A stretch of DNA of 44,578 bases from CAZQVN01 sp964596775 (GCA_964596775.1 CAZQVN010000029.1:1-44578); one strand, 5' to 3'; counted from the stretch's first letter, positions 14,583 to 24,492 are shown. Notes: generated by a model from the letters alone, not told the origin. A program made the numbers and translations.

Positions 14583-16517
14583 ATGCACAACCGCCGGCGG
14601 TTTTCATCGCCCGCGCTCGCCGCGCTGATCGCTGTCCTCATCCCCGCCGCCGCCGCCGCGCAGTCGTTCGTCACCGGCAGCCTCGGCGGCGACCTGTTCG
14701 GCGCGTCCGTCCGCGGCGTGGGCGACCTCAACAATGACGGCTTCGAGGACTTCGCCGTCGGCGCCCCCGGCAACGACGCCAACGGCTCCAACGCCGGTGC
14801 CGTGTACATCTACTTTGGCCGGGCCCAGAACGCCCCGACGACTCCCGACCTGACGCTCACCGCCGGCGACGGCGGCGACCAGTTCGGTTTTTCGGTGGCG
14901 GGCATCGGGCGGTTCAACAACGACGCCTTCGACGACATCGCGGTCGGCGCCCCCTACTCCGACAACGGCGGCACCGGGCGCGGCCTCGTCTACGTGTTCT
15001 ACGGCGGCAACCCGATGAACACGACTCCGGACGTCACGCTCGGCGGGCAGCAGGGGGGCGACCACTTCGGCTGGTCGGTGGACGGCGGTTTCGATTTCAA
15101 CAACGACGGGCGGGCCGACCTGATCGTCGGCGCCCCCGACCGGACCGCCAACGGCCTGCAGAGCGGCGAGGCACGGATCTTCCTCGGCGCCTCGAACCCC
15201 TCCACCACCGCGGCGCACGTCTTTCTCGGCGACCAGCCCCGCGACCAGTTCGGCTTTTCCGTGCGCCGTGGCGGCCATGTCAACGGCGACAACTACGACG
15301 ACGTGGTGGTCGGCGCGCCGCAGCAGTTCGAGGCGAACTCCGGACGCGCCTATGTGATCTTCGGAGCGCCCTCCGGCACGCCGGTGCGAACGACGCTCAC
15401 CGGTGAGTTCGGAACGGACCGCTTCGGCTGGTCGGTGGCCGGCGGCGGCGACGTGAACAACGACGGCTTCGACGACATCGCGGTGGGCGCGCCGAAGAAC
15501 GACTTCAACAACCTCGACAACGGCGCCGTGTACCTGTTCCTCGGCGGAAGCGTGTTCAACGCCGTGTCCGACGCGAAGGTCGGCGGGCGCTCCAGCGGCG
15601 ACCGTCTCGGCACGTCCGTGTCGATCACGGGCGATTACGACAAGGACGGCCGCGCCGATCTCCTGGCCGGCGCGCCGCTGTCCGACGCGGGCGCCGCGCG
15701 CACCGGCGAGGCGAACCTCTGGAAGGGGGCCGCACCGCTCGGCATCTCCCGCGAGGTGTTTCCCATTTCGCGGCCGGCTCCGAGCTTCGCCGCCGACGAC
15801 GAATTCGGCGCCGACGTCGACTTCGTCGACTTCAACGGCGACGGCAACTTCGAGGTCCTGGCCGGCGCACCGGCCGGCAACCGGGCCAACGGCGACGCCA
15901 CCGGCTTCGCGATGCTCGCGTTCTTTCCCGGCACGCTCGTCCCGGTGACGCTCGCCGACCTGGCGATCGTCCCGGCCGGAGACCGCGTGCGGCTGTCCTG
16001 GCGGGTGACCGAGGCGGAGGAGGTCAGCGGCTTTCACGTGGAGCGGCGCGGCGGCGGCACGGACTGGGAGCGCCTGACCGCGCATCCGCTCGACGGCGAC
16101 GCGCGCGGCGCGTTCGCGTTCGAGGACACCGGCGACCTCCTTGCCGCGGGGGGCGTGTTCGAGTACCGCCTCGTCGTCCTCGCGCGCGACGGGAGCACCG
16201 ACCTGTTCGGCCCGTTCAGCGTGACGGTGGCGCCGAGCGTGGCGCCGCTCCTCGGCCAGAACTACCCGAACCCGACGCAGCTCCCCACCGCGATCGTCGT
16301 GAACACTCCGCGCGGCGGCCCGGCCACGGTGACGCTCTTCGACGCGCGGGGCCGGAGCATCCGGACGCTGTTCGCCGGCACGCTGTCCGCGGGAACCACG
16401 GTGCTCTCGTGGGACGGTCGCGACGACGAGGGGCGACCGGCGCCGTCGGGCACCTACTACTACCGGCTGGACGCCGGCACCACGCGGACGTCGAAGAAGC
16501 TGGTCCTGACACGGTAG
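14583..16517 (+). CDS. secreted seven-repeat FG-GAP beta-propeller with FlgD-like sorting tail
   Basis: A 644-residue exported protein. AAGGAGG (14570-14576) precedes the ATG, and residues 1-23 are a signal peptide ending AAAAAQS. Seven FG-GAP (integrin-alpha-like) repeats of about 60 residues cover about 27-450, each with FGxSV, a Ca-binding D-x-N-x-D-G loop such as GDLNNDGFEDFAVGAP, and a VGAP strand. This is enough for one seven-bladed propeller. A fibronectin-III-like domain follows (about 455-550). The last 90 residues begin GQNYPNPTQ and end LVLTR, with the FlgD-like Ig fold WDGRDDEGRPAPSGTYYYRL used as a C-terminal sorting domain on type IX cargo. Role: cell-surface adhesion or binding is usual for such repeats; the ligand is unknown. 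Confidence 0.85.
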   Translation: MHNRRRFSSPALAALIAVLIPAAAAAQSFVTGSLGGDLFGASVRGVGDLNNDGFEDFAVGAPGNDANGSNAGAVYIYFGRAQNAPTTPDLTLTAGDGGDQFGFSVAGIGRFNNDAFDDIAVGAPYSDNGGTGRGLVYVFYGGNPMNTTPDVTLGGQQGGDHFGWSVDGGFDFNNDGRADLIVGAPDRTANGLQSGEARIFLGASNPSTTAAHVFLGDQPRDQFGFSVRRGGHVNGDNYDDVVVGAPQQFEANSGRAYVIFGAPSGTPVRTTLTGEFGTDRFGWSVAGGGDVNNDGFDDIAVGAPKNDFNNLDNGAVYLFLGGSVFNAVSDAKVGGRSSGDRLGTSVSITGDYDKDGRADLLAGAPLSDAGAARTGEANLWKGAAPLGISREVFPISRPAPSFAADDEFGADVDFVDFNGDGNFEVLAGAPAGNRANGDATGFAMLAFFPGTLVPVTLADLAIVPAGDRVRLSWRVTEAEEVSGFHVERRGGGTDWERLTAHPLDGDARGAFAFEDTGDLLAAGGVFEYRLVVLARDGSTDLFGPFSVTVAPSVAPLLGQNYPNPTQLPTAIVVNTPRGGPATVTLFDARGRSIRTLFAGTLSAGTTVLSWDGRDDEGRPAPSGTYYYRLDAGTTRTSKKLVLTR

Positions 16518-16543
16518 CGGCGCCGGGAGAAAGGCGGGTTCGT

Positions 16544-16563
16544 CCGGGTTCCGGCGGAACCGG
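16544..16563. terminator. possible hairpin between convergent genes
   Basis: CCGGGTTCC (16544-16552) and GGAACCGG (16556-16563) pair with one bulged G around a 3-nt loop, between the FG-GAP gene (+) and addA (-). There is no T-tract. Confidence 0.35.
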
Positions 16564-16595
16564 CGCCGTCGCCGGCCGCCTCGGCACGCTGCTCC

Positions 16596-19500
16596 CTACT
16601 CCTCCGCCGCCCGCCGCGCTTCCTCGAGCAGGGCGTCGTCGACCTCGATGCGGTGCTCGTTTCCGCCGTCGAGGAAGAGCAGGATCACGGCGCGGACGCG
16701 GCGGGCCGCCGCGCGCGACACGCCGAGAGCGTAGCCGAGCGCCTGTCCCCGATAGCGCGCGGCGAGTGTCGGCACGTCGCGGCCGGCGAGGCGGTCCGTC
16801 TTGAAATCCACGACGACGAGGTCGCCGTCCTCCTCGTACACGAGGTCGGCGAAGCCGTCGATGTGCAGCCGCTCCGACTCCACGGCCAGGAACGGCGCCT
16901 CGCGATAACAGCGGCGCGCGGAGGTCGCCCGGGTCCAGACCGGGTGACGGATCGCGGTGTCCGCAAGACGTCGCGCCGTGGCCAGGTCGTCCGCGGTGAG
17001 CAGGCGGAAGCCCGGGGCAAGGCGGGCGAGCACACGATCGAGATCGTCCCCCGAAGCGTCGACGATCTCCAGAACCCGGTGCACGAGACTCCCGAGTTCC
17101 AGCGCGCGACCTCCGTCCTCCCCCGCGCCGCGGACGGCAGGGCGCGCCGGGGCCGGCGCCTCCTCCCGGTGCAGCGCCGACGGCGACACGACCCGCGGCG
17201 CCCGCGGCAACCCCTCGAGCAGGGCGCGCCGTTCACGGGCAAAGCGGTCGCGCGCTTCGGCCACTCCGGTTCCGGCGGAATCCTCGAACAGGGAGAGCTG
17301 CGGACCGGCCGCTCCGCGCGGCGCGCGGGGCGGCGGGGCGGCCTCCGGCGCCGCGGTGAACGCCGTGCTTTCCCCGGCGCCGCGCTCCGCCGCCGCGGCG
17401 CGCCCCGCTTCGATCTCCGCGGCCGCGACCGGCGCCGGCAGGTCCCCCGGTTCCAGCAGGCGCAGGAACCCGGAGGTCGCCGGCTTTCCGGTCACCGGCA
17501 GGAGGAGCAGGTCGCGCGTCCGGGTGGCCGCCACGTAGAACAGCCGCTTCTCCTCGGCGGCGCTCATCGTCCGCTCGAGCTCGAGCAGTTCGTCCCAGCC
17601 CGGCGTGTGCCCGGGACCGCCGCCGAGCGCCTTGAGCGCGACGGCCATCCGCCCGGTGCCCCGGTCGAACAGCGCCTCCACGCCGGAGCGCGGCCGCGCC
17701 GACGGATCGGCGAGGATCGTGATCGGAAACTCCAGCCCCTTCGACTTGTGCACGGTGAGAAACCGTACGAACCCCCGGTCCGCCTCCTCGCTGATCGGCG
17801 ATTCCTCCTCCGCCTCCTCCCTCGCCTCGCGATCGGACAGGTGTTCCACGAACACCCGGAACGCGCCGGCCTCGCCGCCGTACGCCGCGGCCTCGTCGGC
17901 CAGCTTGAGCAGGTTCGCGGCGCGCTGCGCGCCGAGCGACTGCAGCGAGAAGAACTCGATCGCCCGCGTCACCTCGAGGATCTCCTCGACGATCACCGCC
18001 GGACTGTCCACGTGCCGGCGCAGGTGCCACTCCTCCATCCGGTCGAGCACGGCGGCCAGGCGGCGGTTCGAGGTGGTCCGGTGCGCGCCGTACCGAAGGC
18101 TGTTTTCCGCCGCCGCGATGGCGAGTTCCTCGTCGTCGAAGCCGAACAGCGGCGACCGCAGCGCCGCCACGAGCGCCTCCCGGTCGTTCGGGCGGTCCAC
18201 GGCGCGCAGCGCCGACAGCAGCGACTGCACCTCGAGACGCTGGAAGTAGTACCGTCCCCCCTCGACCCGGTACGGCACGCCCGCCTCGCGGAACACGTCC
18301 TCATAGATGTCGAGGCCGGTGGTCATGCGGAACAGGACGGCCACATCGCCGTAGTCGGCGGGCACCGCGCCGTCCCTGCCCATGCGGAGCAGCGTCCGGG
18401 ACCCGATGCGGTCGCGGAGGAAATGCGCCACCGCCGTCGCCTCCGCCTTTCGCTTTCCGGTGACGCCCGTTTCCTCGCCGGGCGGATCCGGAACCGCCAG
18501 CGCGATCACCGGCGACGGCAGGCCCGGCACGTCGGTCCGGTAGGCGTGAAGCGGCGAGTAGGCCGGGTGATGCGCGTCGGCCTCGGCGGGCGGCATGAGC
18601 CGCGCGAACACGCGGTTCACCCAGTCGGTGATGCCGCCGCGCGTCCGGAAGTTGACGGTGATCGGCAGCACCTCGCCCCCCGCGGCCTCCAGCGTGCGCC
18701 GGGCCTGTTCGTACACCTGGATGTCGGCGCGTCGGAAGCGGTAGATCGACTGCTTCGGGTCGCCGACGAGGAACAGCCGCCCCGGATCCACGCGCGCCTT
18801 CCGCCAGTCCTTCTCCTGCGTGTCCGCGCCGGCCAGGAGAAACACGATCTCGGCCTGGAGCGGATCGGTGTCCTGGAACTCGTCGACGAGCAGGACGGAG
18901 TACGCCTCGCGCAGGCGGCGGCGCGCCTCCGGGTGGTCGCGCACGAGGTCGCGGGTCCGGATCAGGAGGTCCTGGAAGTCGAGAAGCCCCTGCTCCGTCT
19001 TCTTCCGCTCGTACATGTCCACGAGCCGGGAAAGCCCCCGCACGGCCAGGACGGCGGCGCGGGACCGCTGCGCCCGGATGAACGCGGCCTGCGTCTCCTC
19101 GATTCCGATCACCCGCTCGCGGAGCGCGTCGAGGGCGCCGGCCGGCCAGTCCCCTTTCCGCCCCGCCTTGCGGATCTTCGGCACGAAAACGCCGGCCGCG
19201 GCGCGGTCGACGGCCCGCGGGTCGCCCGGCGTCAGCCGGGCCGCGAACCGCCGGATGGCGGGGAGCGCCGCGCTCACGGCCGCGAACGCGCGGCAGGTTC
19301 CCGGGGCGCCGCAGCGGGACAGCAGGGCGTCGATTTCCCCGATCCGCTCCGGCGCGACCGCCGCCCGGAACCGTGCGAACTCCGGTTCCGGATCGGGAAC
19401 CGGGCCGTCCAGGAGGTCGCAGGACTCCTCGCGGAGGAGGTCGCGGTTTTCGACGAGGATCCGCGTCAGCTCGTTCATCCAGTGGAACTGCCCGCCGGTC

Positions 19501-20000
19501 CGGAGCACCGTCCCGAGTTCGGAATCGAGGTTCTCCAGCTCCTCCTCCTTCCACGCCTCGCGGGCCTCGTCGAGCAGGACCCGCTGCATGTCGGCGTCGG
19601 CCACGCGGTAGCCGGGGGACACGCGGGCCTCCACCGGGTGCGCCTTCAGGATCTCCGAGCAGAACGCGTGGATCGTGGTGACGACGGCACGGTCGAGGTC
19701 GCGGATCGCCGCGCCGTAGCGCCCGCGGTCCGGCGAGTCCGGGGACGCGTCCCTCCAGGCGGCGTCGAGGGCGGCGCGGACGCGCGACTTGAGCTCGCCG
19801 GCGGCCTTTTCCGTGAAGGTGATCGCCGCGATCCGGTCGATCGGGGCCGTTCCGGTGCGGAGAATCGTGAGGACGCGGTCGACGAGCAGGCGCGTCTTTC
19901 CGGTGCCGGCGCTCGCTTCGACGAGGCAGGAGCGGTCCACGCCGGAAACGATGCGGTCGCGGGTCGCCTGATCGACTGGCGGGCGGGGGGCCGCGGTCAC
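16596..20000 (-). CDS. addA: ATP-dependent helicase/nuclease subunit A (RecB-like)
   Basis: About 1134 residues from the GTG at 20000, 67 bp after the addB stop. The only in-frame ATG upstream (20138) would overlap addB by 71 bp and adds a stretch unlike the family. SF1A helicase motifs in order: EASAGTGKT (28-36, Walker A), ITFTEKAAGELKSRVR, LLVDEFQDTDPLQAEIV (Walker B), FLVGDPKQSIYRFRRAD, ITVNFRTRGG, FLTVHKSKGLEFPITI, RLFYVAATRTRDLLLL. The C-terminal RecB-type nuclease has IDGFADLVYEEDGDLVVVDF followed by KTD, and YRGQALGYALGV, so the metal-binding Asp/Lys set and Gln-x3-Tyr are intact. With AddB it unwinds and resects double-strand ends for RecA. A Pro/Ala-rich stretch between the helicase and nuclease parts is low-complexity. 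Confidence 0.92.
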   Translation of the reverse strand: MTAAPRPPVDQATRDRIVSGVDRSCLVEASAGTGKTRLLVDRVLTILRTGTAPIDRIAAITFTEKAAGELKSRVRAALDAAWRDASPDSPDRGRYGAAIRDLDRAVVTTIHAFCSEILKAHPVEARVSPGYRVADADMQRVLLDEAREAWKEEELENLDSELGTVLRTGGQFHWMNELTRILVENRDLLREESCDLLDGPVPDPEPEFARFRAAVAPERIGEIDALLSRCGAPGTCRAFAAVSAALPAIRRFAARLTPGDPRAVDRAAAGVFVPKIRKAGRKGDWPAGALDALRERVIGIEETQAAFIRAQRSRAAVLAVRGLSRLVDMYERKKTEQGLLDFQDLLIRTRDLVRDHPEARRRLREAYSVLLVDEFQDTDPLQAEIVFLLAGADTQEKDWRKARVDPGRLFLVGDPKQSIYRFRRADIQVYEQARRTLEAAGGEVLPITVNFRTRGGITDWVNRVFARLMPPAEADAHHPAYSPLHAYRTDVPGLPSPVIALAVPDPPGEETGVTGKRKAEATAVAHFLRDRIGSRTLLRMGRDGAVPADYGDVAVLFRMTTGLDIYEDVFREAGVPYRVEGGRYYFQRLEVQSLLSALRAVDRPNDREALVAALRSPLFGFDDEELAIAAAENSLRYGAHRTTSNRRLAAVLDRMEEWHLRRHVDSPAVIVEEILEVTRAIEFFSLQSLGAQRAANLLKLADEAAAYGGEAGAFRVFVEHLSDREAREEAEEESPISEEADRGFVRFLTVHKSKGLEFPITILADPSARPRSGVEALFDRGTGRMAVALKALGGGPGHTPGWDELLELERTMSAAEEKRLFYVAATRTRDLLLLPVTGKPATSGFLRLLEPGDLPAPVAAAEIEAGRAAAAERGAGESTAFTAAPEAAPPPRAPRGAAGPQLSLFEDSAGTGVAEARDRFARERRALLEGLPRAPRVVSPSALHREEAPAPARPAVRGAGEDGGRALELGSLVHRVLEIVDASGDDLDRVLARLAPGFRLLTADDLATARRLADTAIRHPVWTRATSARRCYREAPFLAVESERLHIDGFADLVYEEDGDLVVVDFKTDRLAGRDVPTLAARYRGQALGYALGVSRAAARRVRAVILLFLDGGNEHRIEVDDALLEEARRAAEE

Positions 20001-20067
20001 AACGGCTCCCCGCCGACCGGAGCGGGCGCTGTGGTCCCGCAGCCGGGGCGCCGCGTCGGTGCCGTCG

Positions 20068-23000
20068 TCATTCCTCCCCCTCCGCGTCGGCTGCCGGCGC
20101 GTGACCCCGCAACTCCAGGTGCGCGGCGATCCGCGCATCCCCCTTCTTCAGCGCGTAGCGATCCTCGATGCCGACGCCGCACACCGTCGGAAAGCGGCAG
20201 GGGGAACAGCCGCCCCCCTTTTCCGGACAGGCGAAGAAGCGACCGTCGCGGATTCCCGAGAGCAGGATGCCGAGCGTCTTCACGAGTTCGGGCGACGGAT
20301 CCGGAAAGCCGGGAGCCTCGTACACGACCGGCCGGGGATCCGCGCCGAGGAACAGGTACTCCGCCTTGGCCCGGGTCAGCTCCGGAAAGAACGCGCGGAG
20401 CGCGAGGAGATAGATCGGAAGCTGCAGGTGAAGCCCCCCGTCGAGCTCCACGTCCACGGCGTTGTCCCGCTTCTTCCCCGTCTTGTAGTCGATGACGCGG
20501 GCGCGCCGCCCTTCCCGGTCGAGATCGACGCGGTCGATCCGCCCCTGGAACGCGGTCGAGCCGACGCCCGGCAGGTCGAGACGCACCGGCGTGTCCACCG
20601 AGCGCCGGTCCGTGTCCTCGTCACGATCGGACGCGCCGCCGAACGCGAGCTCGAACGCCTCGGGAACGAGCGGGCCGGCGCGATCCAGCTCGAAGTCGAG
20701 CCACGCGGCCAGGTCGTCGACGAGCCGGTCCGCGTCCACGCTCCAGGTGAGCGGGTAGCCGACCGGCGTGTCCGCCTCGACCCGCGCGATCTCCCGGCGG
20801 GCCACGGCGGCCAGCGCCGCGTGCAGCGCCGTCCGCGCGGCGCCGTCGTCGTGGATTGCCGCGCGGTCGGCGCCCTGCTTCCGGGCGCTGGTCCCGAGTT
20901 CCGCGCCGTGCCCGGACAGGAAACCGCGGAGGATCGCGTGGATCAGGCTCCCCTTGTCGAGCGGCGAGATCCGGTCGAGCACTTCCGGCCGTTCCAGCCG
21001 CTCCACGCCGAGCACGTACTGGAGGAAGAAGCGGAACGGGCAGCCGGCGTAGGTCTCGAGGCGCGACGCGGACCAGGCGCGGTCGGTGCCGATCCGCCGC
21101 GCCACGGCATCGAGCCCGGCCTTCGAGGTGATGAAGCCGTCCGCGACCGTCCAGTGCGGGGTCCTCCAGCGCAGCCGGTGGTGTGCCAGGCAGCGGTCCA
21201 GTTCCGGCGCGGCGAGACCGGACAGGCGATCGGTCCGGCCGGTGCCCGCCGCGGCGGCCACGATCAGCCGGTCGAAGTCGAAGGCATCGATCGCGTTCCA
21301 GGCGTCGATGAACCGGGCCGGATCGTGGGGGACCGGGTCGGCGGGCGTCTCCCGGGCGATGTGCCCGGCCGGGGCGAGCAGGTCGAGCGGGACCCGCTCG
21401 GCATCCCTTTCCGGATCGAGTTCCTCCACCGCGATGCCGCGCTCGCGGGACAGGGCTTCGAGCAGGAACAGCGAGGGAAGACGCGGACGCGCCTCGGCCG
21501 GATCGATCCGCGACCAGGAGAGCGTCCGCGATCGCCCCGATTCGAAGGCCAGCGTGAACAGGGGCCGCTCGCCGGCGGCGGCATCGCGCCGGAGCGGAAG
21601 CGGGCCCTCGAGCCCGGAAACGTGAGCCCGCAACGGATCGGGCAGGAACGGATCCTGGCGCGCCGGCCGCGGAAAGATCTTCTCGGTGAGACCGACGAGG
21701 AAGAGGTGCTCGAAGCGCAACCCCTGCGCGGCCATCACGCTCCCCGCGAACACCCGCTCCCGGTCGGGGCGCGGCCGCGGCGCGTCGATGGCTGCGAGCC
21801 GGTCCTCGAGCAGCGCCTCGAACGGACCGGACGACGCCGGTTCCTGCGTGTCGTCGAGCCGCCCCATTTCGACGAGAACGGCGCGCACCGCCTCCCAGTC
21901 GTCGTCGCGGGACAGCCAGTCGTCCCCGAGATCCGCCAGGACCCCGGCCAGGTCGCTCCAGCGGTTCCGGCGCGGCAGGTCCACCAGGGCGTCGAGCAGC
22001 GGCGGTACGAGTTCCAGGAGCAGCGTGACCGCCTTCCGGTCGAGTCCCTCGGCGGAGGCGCCCGACCGTTCCGCGATCCGGGCCAGCCGGTTCAGCCGGG
22101 CCGCCCACACGGAGCGCCCCCGCGTGATGCCGGCATCGATCGTCCACGACTCCCAGCGGGACACGAGGGCCAGCGCGTCCCTTTCCGGTAGCGCCGGAGC
22201 AAGAAACGCCGCGGCATCGAGGAAATCGAGGACGGCGCGGCGCGACACGTTCGACCGCGCGGCCCGGACCAGCAGCAGGAGCGCCCGGGCCGGGCGGGTG
22301 GCGGCCAGCGGTTTCGGTTCGGCGCTTTCGACCGGAACGGAAGCCCGGGCTAAGAGTCGCTCGAAGAGGGCGGCGTAGGGTTCCGCGTCGCGGTAGAGAA
22401 CGCCGATGCCGCCGGGAGCCGCGCCGGTACGCAGCAGCGCGAGGATGCGGCGGACGACCTCCTCCGCTTCGCGGCGCTCTCCGGCGGCGCTGAAGCAGCG
22501 GAACGCCGGGGCGAGCGGCGGGGCCGGATCCGATGTCGCGGGGGCGAACTCCGCCGGCGACCCGATCGCCGGGGCCCCGTTTCCGGATTGTGGCTCCTCA
22601 CTTCGGAATCCGATCGACTCCAGCCACTCGACGAATCCCGCGTCCCCGACCTCCGGATCCTCTCCGCGCGGAACGTAGGCCGTCACCGGGCGCGTTTCCG
22701 ACAGGGCCCGGAGCATCCGCCGCTGCACGCCGTTCAGGTCGGTGAATCCGTAAAGCCTGAGCGCCCCCGCGGGGAGGGCGCCCACCCCGTCGGCGGCCCG
22801 CTGGATCCGCTGGGCCACGGTCTCCATTCCGAGTTCGGCGTAGCGCCGGTGAAGGGCCAGGTAGACCACGGCCACATCGAGACCGGGAGCGTCGCCGCGG
22901 GTCCGCATCACCTTGAGAATGTCCTCCGGTGCGACACCCGCGTGGAAGAGATCGCCCACGGACCGGTCGAGCGCCGCGATGAATCCGCCGTGATCGAGGA

Positions 23001-23343
23001 TCGGATGAAAGTGGCTGTCGCCGTCGAGGACCCGCCGGGCCACCCCCTCGAGGATCACCCGGTCCGCGCCGGGCGGCATGCGGGTCCGCGAAGCGTCCCC
23101 GCCGCGCTGGAGAACCGCCTCGGCCAGTTCGGGGTAGAGGACCACGCGGAGATTGAACGTGGGCACGCCCGCCTCGGCCAGGCGCCGGCGCAGCCTCCGC
23201 CTGAGAATCCGGCTCGGGACGAGGATCCACTCGGCCGCCGACGGGTCTTCCCGGCGGGCCGCGCCGGCGTCCTCGACGAGGGCCGTTTCCAGCGCGCCGA
23301 ACGGGTGGTGACGGATCAGCGGGCTGTCTTGGCGGGTCTGCAA
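20068..23343 (-). CDS. addB: ATP-dependent helicase/nuclease subunit B
   Basis: A 1091-residue protein. The TTG start at 23343 is preceded by GAGAGGG at a workable distance; no ATG start is available in this frame. The N-terminal helicase-like region lacks a good Walker A, as in many AddB proteins (the start reads WILVPSRILRRRLRRRLAEA). The C-terminal nuclease has GRIDRVDLDREGRRARVIDY followed by KTG, and QLPIYLLAL, giving the Asp, Asp-x-Lys and Gln-x3-Tyr residues. The iron-staple cysteines are present: one in YAGCPFRFFLQYVLGV (upstream of the nuclease) and C-SP-C-x5-C near the C-terminus (CSPCRFPTVC). It partners AddA in double-strand-break processing and recombination-hotspot recognition. 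The addB-addA order is the usual one. Confidence 0.9.
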   Translation of the reverse strand: MQTRQDSPLIRHHPFGALETALVEDAGAARREDPSAAEWILVPSRILRRRLRRRLAEAGVPTFNLRVVLYPELAEAVLQRGGDASRTRMPPGADRVILEGVARRVLDGDSHFHPILDHGGFIAALDRSVGDLFHAGVAPEDILKVMRTRGDAPGLDVAVVYLALHRRYAELGMETVAQRIQRAADGVGALPAGALRLYGFTDLNGVQRRMLRALSETRPVTAYVPRGEDPEVGDAGFVEWLESIGFRSEEPQSGNGAPAIGSPAEFAPATSDPAPPLAPAFRCFSAAGERREAEEVVRRILALLRTGAAPGGIGVLYRDAEPYAALFERLLARASVPVESAEPKPLAATRPARALLLLVRAARSNVSRRAVLDFLDAAAFLAPALPERDALALVSRWESWTIDAGITRGRSVWAARLNRLARIAERSGASAEGLDRKAVTLLLELVPPLLDALVDLPRRNRWSDLAGVLADLGDDWLSRDDDWEAVRAVLVEMGRLDDTQEPASSGPFEALLEDRLAAIDAPRPRPDRERVFAGSVMAAQGLRFEHLFLVGLTEKIFPRPARQDPFLPDPLRAHVSGLEGPLPLRRDAAAGERPLFTLAFESGRSRTLSWSRIDPAEARPRLPSLFLLEALSRERGIAVEELDPERDAERVPLDLLAPAGHIARETPADPVPHDPARFIDAWNAIDAFDFDRLIVAAAAGTGRTDRLSGLAAPELDRCLAHHRLRWRTPHWTVADGFITSKAGLDAVARRIGTDRAWSASRLETYAGCPFRFFLQYVLGVERLERPEVLDRISPLDKGSLIHAILRGFLSGHGAELGTSARKQGADRAAIHDDGAARTALHAALAAVARREIARVEADTPVGYPLTWSVDADRLVDDLAAWLDFELDRAGPLVPEAFELAFGGASDRDEDTDRRSVDTPVRLDLPGVGSTAFQGRIDRVDLDREGRRARVIDYKTGKKRDNAVDVELDGGLHLQLPIYLLALRAFFPELTRAKAEYLFLGADPRPVVYEAPGFPDPSPELVKTLGILLSGIRDGRFFACPEKGGGCSPCRFPTVCGVGIEDRYALKKGDARIAAHLELRGHAPAADAEGEE

Positions 23344-23415
23344 GGCTGTGATACCCTCTCAAGCTTGTTTGAAAGCTCAGGTTGTCTGTTCTGTCTCAAC
23401 AACTTGAGGTGTTCA

Positions 23416-23442
23416 GAGCGGGTCCCCGTTCGGGGACCGCTC
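23416..23442 (+). promoter_or_regulatory. leader hairpin upstream of the PpiC-like gene
   Basis: GAGCGGGTCCCC (23416-23427) pairs with GGGGACCGCTC (23432-23442) with one bulged G and a GTTC loop. It ends 9 nt before the AAGGAG ribosome-binding site at 23452. It could stabilise the mRNA or attenuate transcription. No T-tract follows. Confidence 0.45.
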
Positions 23443-23468
23443 CCCCACGATAAGGAGAAAGGTTTCCC

Positions 23469-24452
23469 ATGTCGACATGGCCACGGCCAGCGAGAGTGCT
23501 GGCTCTGTTTCTCGGATCGCTTCTGGCCCTCGCGGCCTGTTCCAAGAAGGACGAGGCGAAAACCGCCGACACGAAAACCGCGACCGACAAGGGCGGGGTT
23601 CTCCTGACGGTGAACGGCCATCCCGTCTACAATGAAGAAGTCAGCCAGATGCTGCAGATCCTACAACAGCAGGACTTCGTTCCGCCCGACTCCATCGCCA
23701 AGGGGGTCACGCGCGAGGAAAAGCAGAGGAACTTCGCCATCGACCGCCTCATCGAGCGGTCGCTCATCCTCGAGGACGCCCGGCGCCTGAAGCTCGATCC
23801 GTCCGATGCGGACATCGACGCCGGCCTGCCCCAGTACATGGCCCAGAACGGGATCACCGATTCCCTCCCCCCCGGCATCACCCAGGCCGACATCCGCCAG
23901 GGGATGGCCGACGACCTCGCCATCAAGGCCTACGTGGATTCCACGATCATGCCCTCGATCGACGTGAACGACGCCGACATCCAGAAGTTCTACGACGAAA
24001 ACCCCCAGCTCTTCGAGAGGCTGCACGCCAGCCACATCCTGATCCGCCTGGACCCGGGCGCCACCGACATCCAGAAGGCCGAAGCGCGCAAAAAGGCCCA
24101 GGATGTCCTGGACCAGCTCAAGAAAGGCAAAGATTTCGCCGAACTCGCCCGAAAACACTCTGAGGATCCCGGCTCGGGCCCGAACGGCGGCGACCTCGGA
24201 TCCTTCGGGCGCGGCCAGATGGTGCCGACGTTCGACGAGGCGGCGTTCAACCTGGCTCCCGGAAACATCTCGGGGATCGTGGAATCCCAGTTCGGATATC
24301 ACATCATCAAGGCGCACGAGCGGAACAAGATGAGCCTCGATGAAATCCGGCCGCGGATGACCGACTTCCTGATGGACCGCAAGGTGGCTCACGCCATGGA
24401 AGCGCGGATCAAGGAACTGCGGGCGACCGCGAAGATCGAACAGAAGGGCTGA
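23469..24452 (+). CDS. parvulin-type peptidyl-prolyl isomerase lipoprotein (SurA/PrsA-like)
   Basis: A 327-residue periplasmic folding factor. AAGGAG at 23452 supports the ATG. The lipoprotein signal peptide has LLALAAC with C24 lipidated, followed by a Lys/Asp/Thr-rich linker to about residue 43. A SurA_N-like helical chaperone domain (about 45-170) begins LLTVNGHPVYNEEVSQML. A parvulin domain (about 178-275) has LHASHILIRLDPGATD, GKDFAELARKHSEDPGS, NGGDLGSFGRGQMVPTFDEA and QFGYHIIKAHERN, the complete rotamase signature. A helical C-terminus closes it, as in SurA. It probably assists folding of exported or outer-membrane proteins. The metallophosphoesterase gene follows after 40 bp, likely in one operon. 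Confidence 0.88.
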   Translation: MSTWPRPARVLALFLGSLLALAACSKKDEAKTADTKTATDKGGVLLTVNGHPVYNEEVSQMLQILQQQDFVPPDSIAKGVTREEKQRNFAIDRLIERSLILEDARRLKLDPSDADIDAGLPQYMAQNGITDSLPPGITQADIRQGMADDLAIKAYVDSTIMPSIDVNDADIQKFYDENPQLFERLHASHILIRLDPGATDIQKAEARKKAQDVLDQLKKGKDFAELARKHSEDPGSGPNGGDLGSFGRGQMVPTFDEAAFNLAPGNISGIVESQFGYHIIKAHERNKMSLDEIRPRMTDFLMDRKVAHAMEARIKELRATAKIEQKG

Positions 24453-24492
24453 GAGCGAGCGGAAGAGAACCAGGCCGACTTCAGGGGAGTGA

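Noticed and set aside
16653..20495. A 1280-codon plus-strand frame opposite addA.
   Set aside because: Composition is Arg/Gly/Val/Glu/His-rich without domains; addA on the other strand has all helicase and nuclease motifs.
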